From the NCBI GenBank assembly GCA_041576015.1, contig JBFGLT010000161.1, positions 1-6,472 of the forward strand: DNA of 6,472 bases, written 5' to 3'. This stretch comes from JABDIY01 sp041576015 (GTDB lineage Bacteria; Actinomycetota; Acidimicrobiia; Acidimicrobiales; SZUA-35). Position numbers and translations under genes: made by a program. Positions 5,841 to 6,472 of this stretch are shown one piece after another. How positions within the stretch are numbered: position 1 is the stretch's first letter; each line of letters opens with the position of its first letter. Below the pieces are notes generated by a model that saw nothing but the letters and a program-made list of their open reading frames with translations, was not told the DNA's origin and did no database searches.

Positions 5841-5936
5841 ATGGTACCGCCGGACCCGGCGGCCGCCGCGTTCGACTCGATCGAAATCACCGCCGACGAC
5901 TCAATCGAGATCCGCTGGCGTCCGAAGGATTCGTGA
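5841..5936 (+). CDS. Candidate 31-residue small protein, unrecognised
   Basis: ATG 5841 is preceded by GAGGGG (5830-5835), a strong Shine-Dalgarno at usable distance. The 31 sense codons have mostly G or C at the third position, like the real genes around it. The peptide is MVPPDPAAAAF at the start and IEIRWRPKDS at the end, with a repeated pattern DSIEI (12-16 and 20-24); it is acidic in the middle and has no membrane segment. It lies between the divergent tRNA-Val, 12 nt away, and the DUF4332 gene 38 nt downstream, so it could be the first cistron of that transcript. Third-position bias in a 66%-type GC background is weak evidence for so short a frame. No promoter is evident, and I know no homologue. 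Treat it as tentative. Confidence 0.35.
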   Translation: MVPPDPAAAAFDSIEITADDSIEIRWRPKDS

Positions 5937-5974
5937 TACCAACTAGTCCAGACTGCGAATCAGGAGATCCGTCC

Positions 5975-6397
5975 ATGGCAAAGATTGAGACCATCGAAGG
6001 CGTCGGTCCGGCGCTCGCCAAGAAGTTCCAGAAGGCGGGTGTGCGAACGTGTGAACGCCTGCTTTCCGAGGGCGCCACCAAGAAGGGCAGGAAGTCGCTC
6101 GCCGCCGACACCGGTGTGGACGAGGGCAAGATCTTGGCGTTTGTCAACTGTGCCGATCTCATGCGCATCAAGGGTGTCGGATCCGAGTTCAGCGAACTCC
6201 TGGAGCGAGCCGGCGTCGACACCGTGAAGGAGCTCAAGCGGCGCCGGGCCGACAATTTGGCCGCCAAGATGCTCGAGGTCAACGACGCCGCCATCAAGCG
6301 GACCAAGAAGAGCATCGTTCGTCGTGTACCGAGCGAGAAGGAAGTCGCCAAGTGGATCGACCAGGCCAAGTCTCTTCCGGCGGTCGTCAAGTACTGA
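5975..6397 (+). CDS. DUF4332 family helix-hairpin-helix protein
   Basis: The 140-residue product is an almost pure DUF4332 domain. It contains two helix-hairpin-helix-like motifs: IEGVGPALAKKFQKAGV (7-23) and IKGVGSEFSELLERAGV (65-81). These are joined by the family's typical KKGRKSLAADTGVDEGKIL (36-54) and VNCADLMRI segments, and followed by NLAAKMLEVN and a C-terminal PSEKEVAKWIDQAKSLP stretch. Such motifs usually bind nucleic acid without sequence specificity, but no function is established for this family. The protein is basic, cytoplasmic and lacks a signal peptide or membrane segment. ATG 5975 has AGGAG (5962-5966) 8 nt upstream, which fixes the start; the 14-codon upstream extension of the frame does not look conserved. 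It follows the candidate small ORF by 38 nt and is the last gene in the window. Confidence 0.9.
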   Translation: MAKIETIEGVGPALAKKFQKAGVRTCERLLSEGATKKGRKSLAADTGVDEGKILAFVNCADLMRIKGVGSEFSELLERAGVDTVKELKRRRADNLAAKMLEVNDAAIKRTKKSIVRRVPSEKEVAKWIDQAKSLPAVVKY

Positions 6398-6415
6398 GCT
6401 GAGCCTGCACGCTGC

Positions 6416-6440
6416 ACCTGCTGGCGTCGGTCGAGCAGGT
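6416..6440 (+). terminator. Weak hairpin after the DUF4332 gene
   Basis: ACCTGCT (6416-6422) and AGCAGGT (6434-6440) are exact reverse complements with an 11-nt loop, starting 19 nt after the stop at 6397. No T-tract follows. It is a possible terminator. The rest of the right edge (6441-6472) shows nothing I can call; an ATG at 6444 stays open to the edge for nine codons, which is not evidence of a gene. Confidence 0.25.
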
Positions 6441-6472
6441 CCGATGGCCCGGTCGAGGACGGTGGATTGCCC

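Noticed and set aside
5841..5846. TACCAT on the minus strand as a -10 for tRNA-Val
   Set aside because: Position is suitable (12 nt upstream of the tRNA), but no -35-like sequence lies at the right distance in the GC-rich stretch behind it, so I did not list it as a promoter.
5857..5868. 12-nt palindrome CGGCGGCCGCCG upstream of tRNA-Val
   Set aside because: Pure G/C and encoded by alanine codons of the candidate small ORF; likely a composition effect.
5928..5961. GATTCG/CGAATC inverted repeat before the DUF4332 gene
   Set aside because: Only 6-bp arms separated by 22 nt; expected by chance at this length scale.

Overview
The window is GC-rich throughout, with strong G/C preference at third codon positions, GTG/TTG as well as ATG starts, a menaquinone-biosynthesis gene and an actinobacterial-style ECF sigma factor. 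This points to a high-GC actinobacterium. A lineage near the Acidimicrobiia is a guess that the sequence alone cannot settle. Every protein gene I can support lies on the + strand; the only minus-strand gene is a tRNA. No mobile element, CRISPR array or rRNA is visible.

Left part (1-3938): the window opens inside murF (last cytoplasmic step of the peptidoglycan precursor peptide), whose end overlaps menA (membrane prenyltransferase of menaquinone synthesis) by 8 nt. About 57 nt further on is an unrecognised multi-pass membrane protein with a basic, proline-rich N-terminus. After a small hairpin comes a membrane-anchored J-domain protein whose C-terminal part is predicted to be extracytoplasmic and carries four spaced cysteines. 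The genes are co-directional with short gaps and could be co-transcribed in part.

Middle (3939-5650): a 115-nt regulatory gap holds an ECF-like promoter candidate and a perfect 17-nt palindrome. It is followed by a two-gene module: a YCII-related 'DGPF' protein and an ECF42-type sigma factor with the long C-terminal extension. This pairing is a known hallmark of the ECF42 group. The sigma gene has no good ATG/GTG start at the expected place. The best-placed start is a CTG inside a CTGA stop-start overlap, preceded by a good Shine-Dalgarno. A large imperfect hairpin spans the sigma stop codon.

Right part (5651-6472): a decayed partial copy of a tRNA 3' half, a perfect 10-bp-arm inverted repeat, and an intact tRNA-Val(CAC) on the minus strand. 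Then come a 31-codon candidate small ORF with its own Shine-Dalgarno and a DUF4332 helix-hairpin-helix protein. The last 75 nt hold only a weak hairpin.

Most of the window is ordinary chromosomal content. The most distinctive items are the ECF42/DGPF module with its operator-like palindrome and CTG start, the membrane-tethered J protein, and the tRNA-derived relic next to tRNA-Val.
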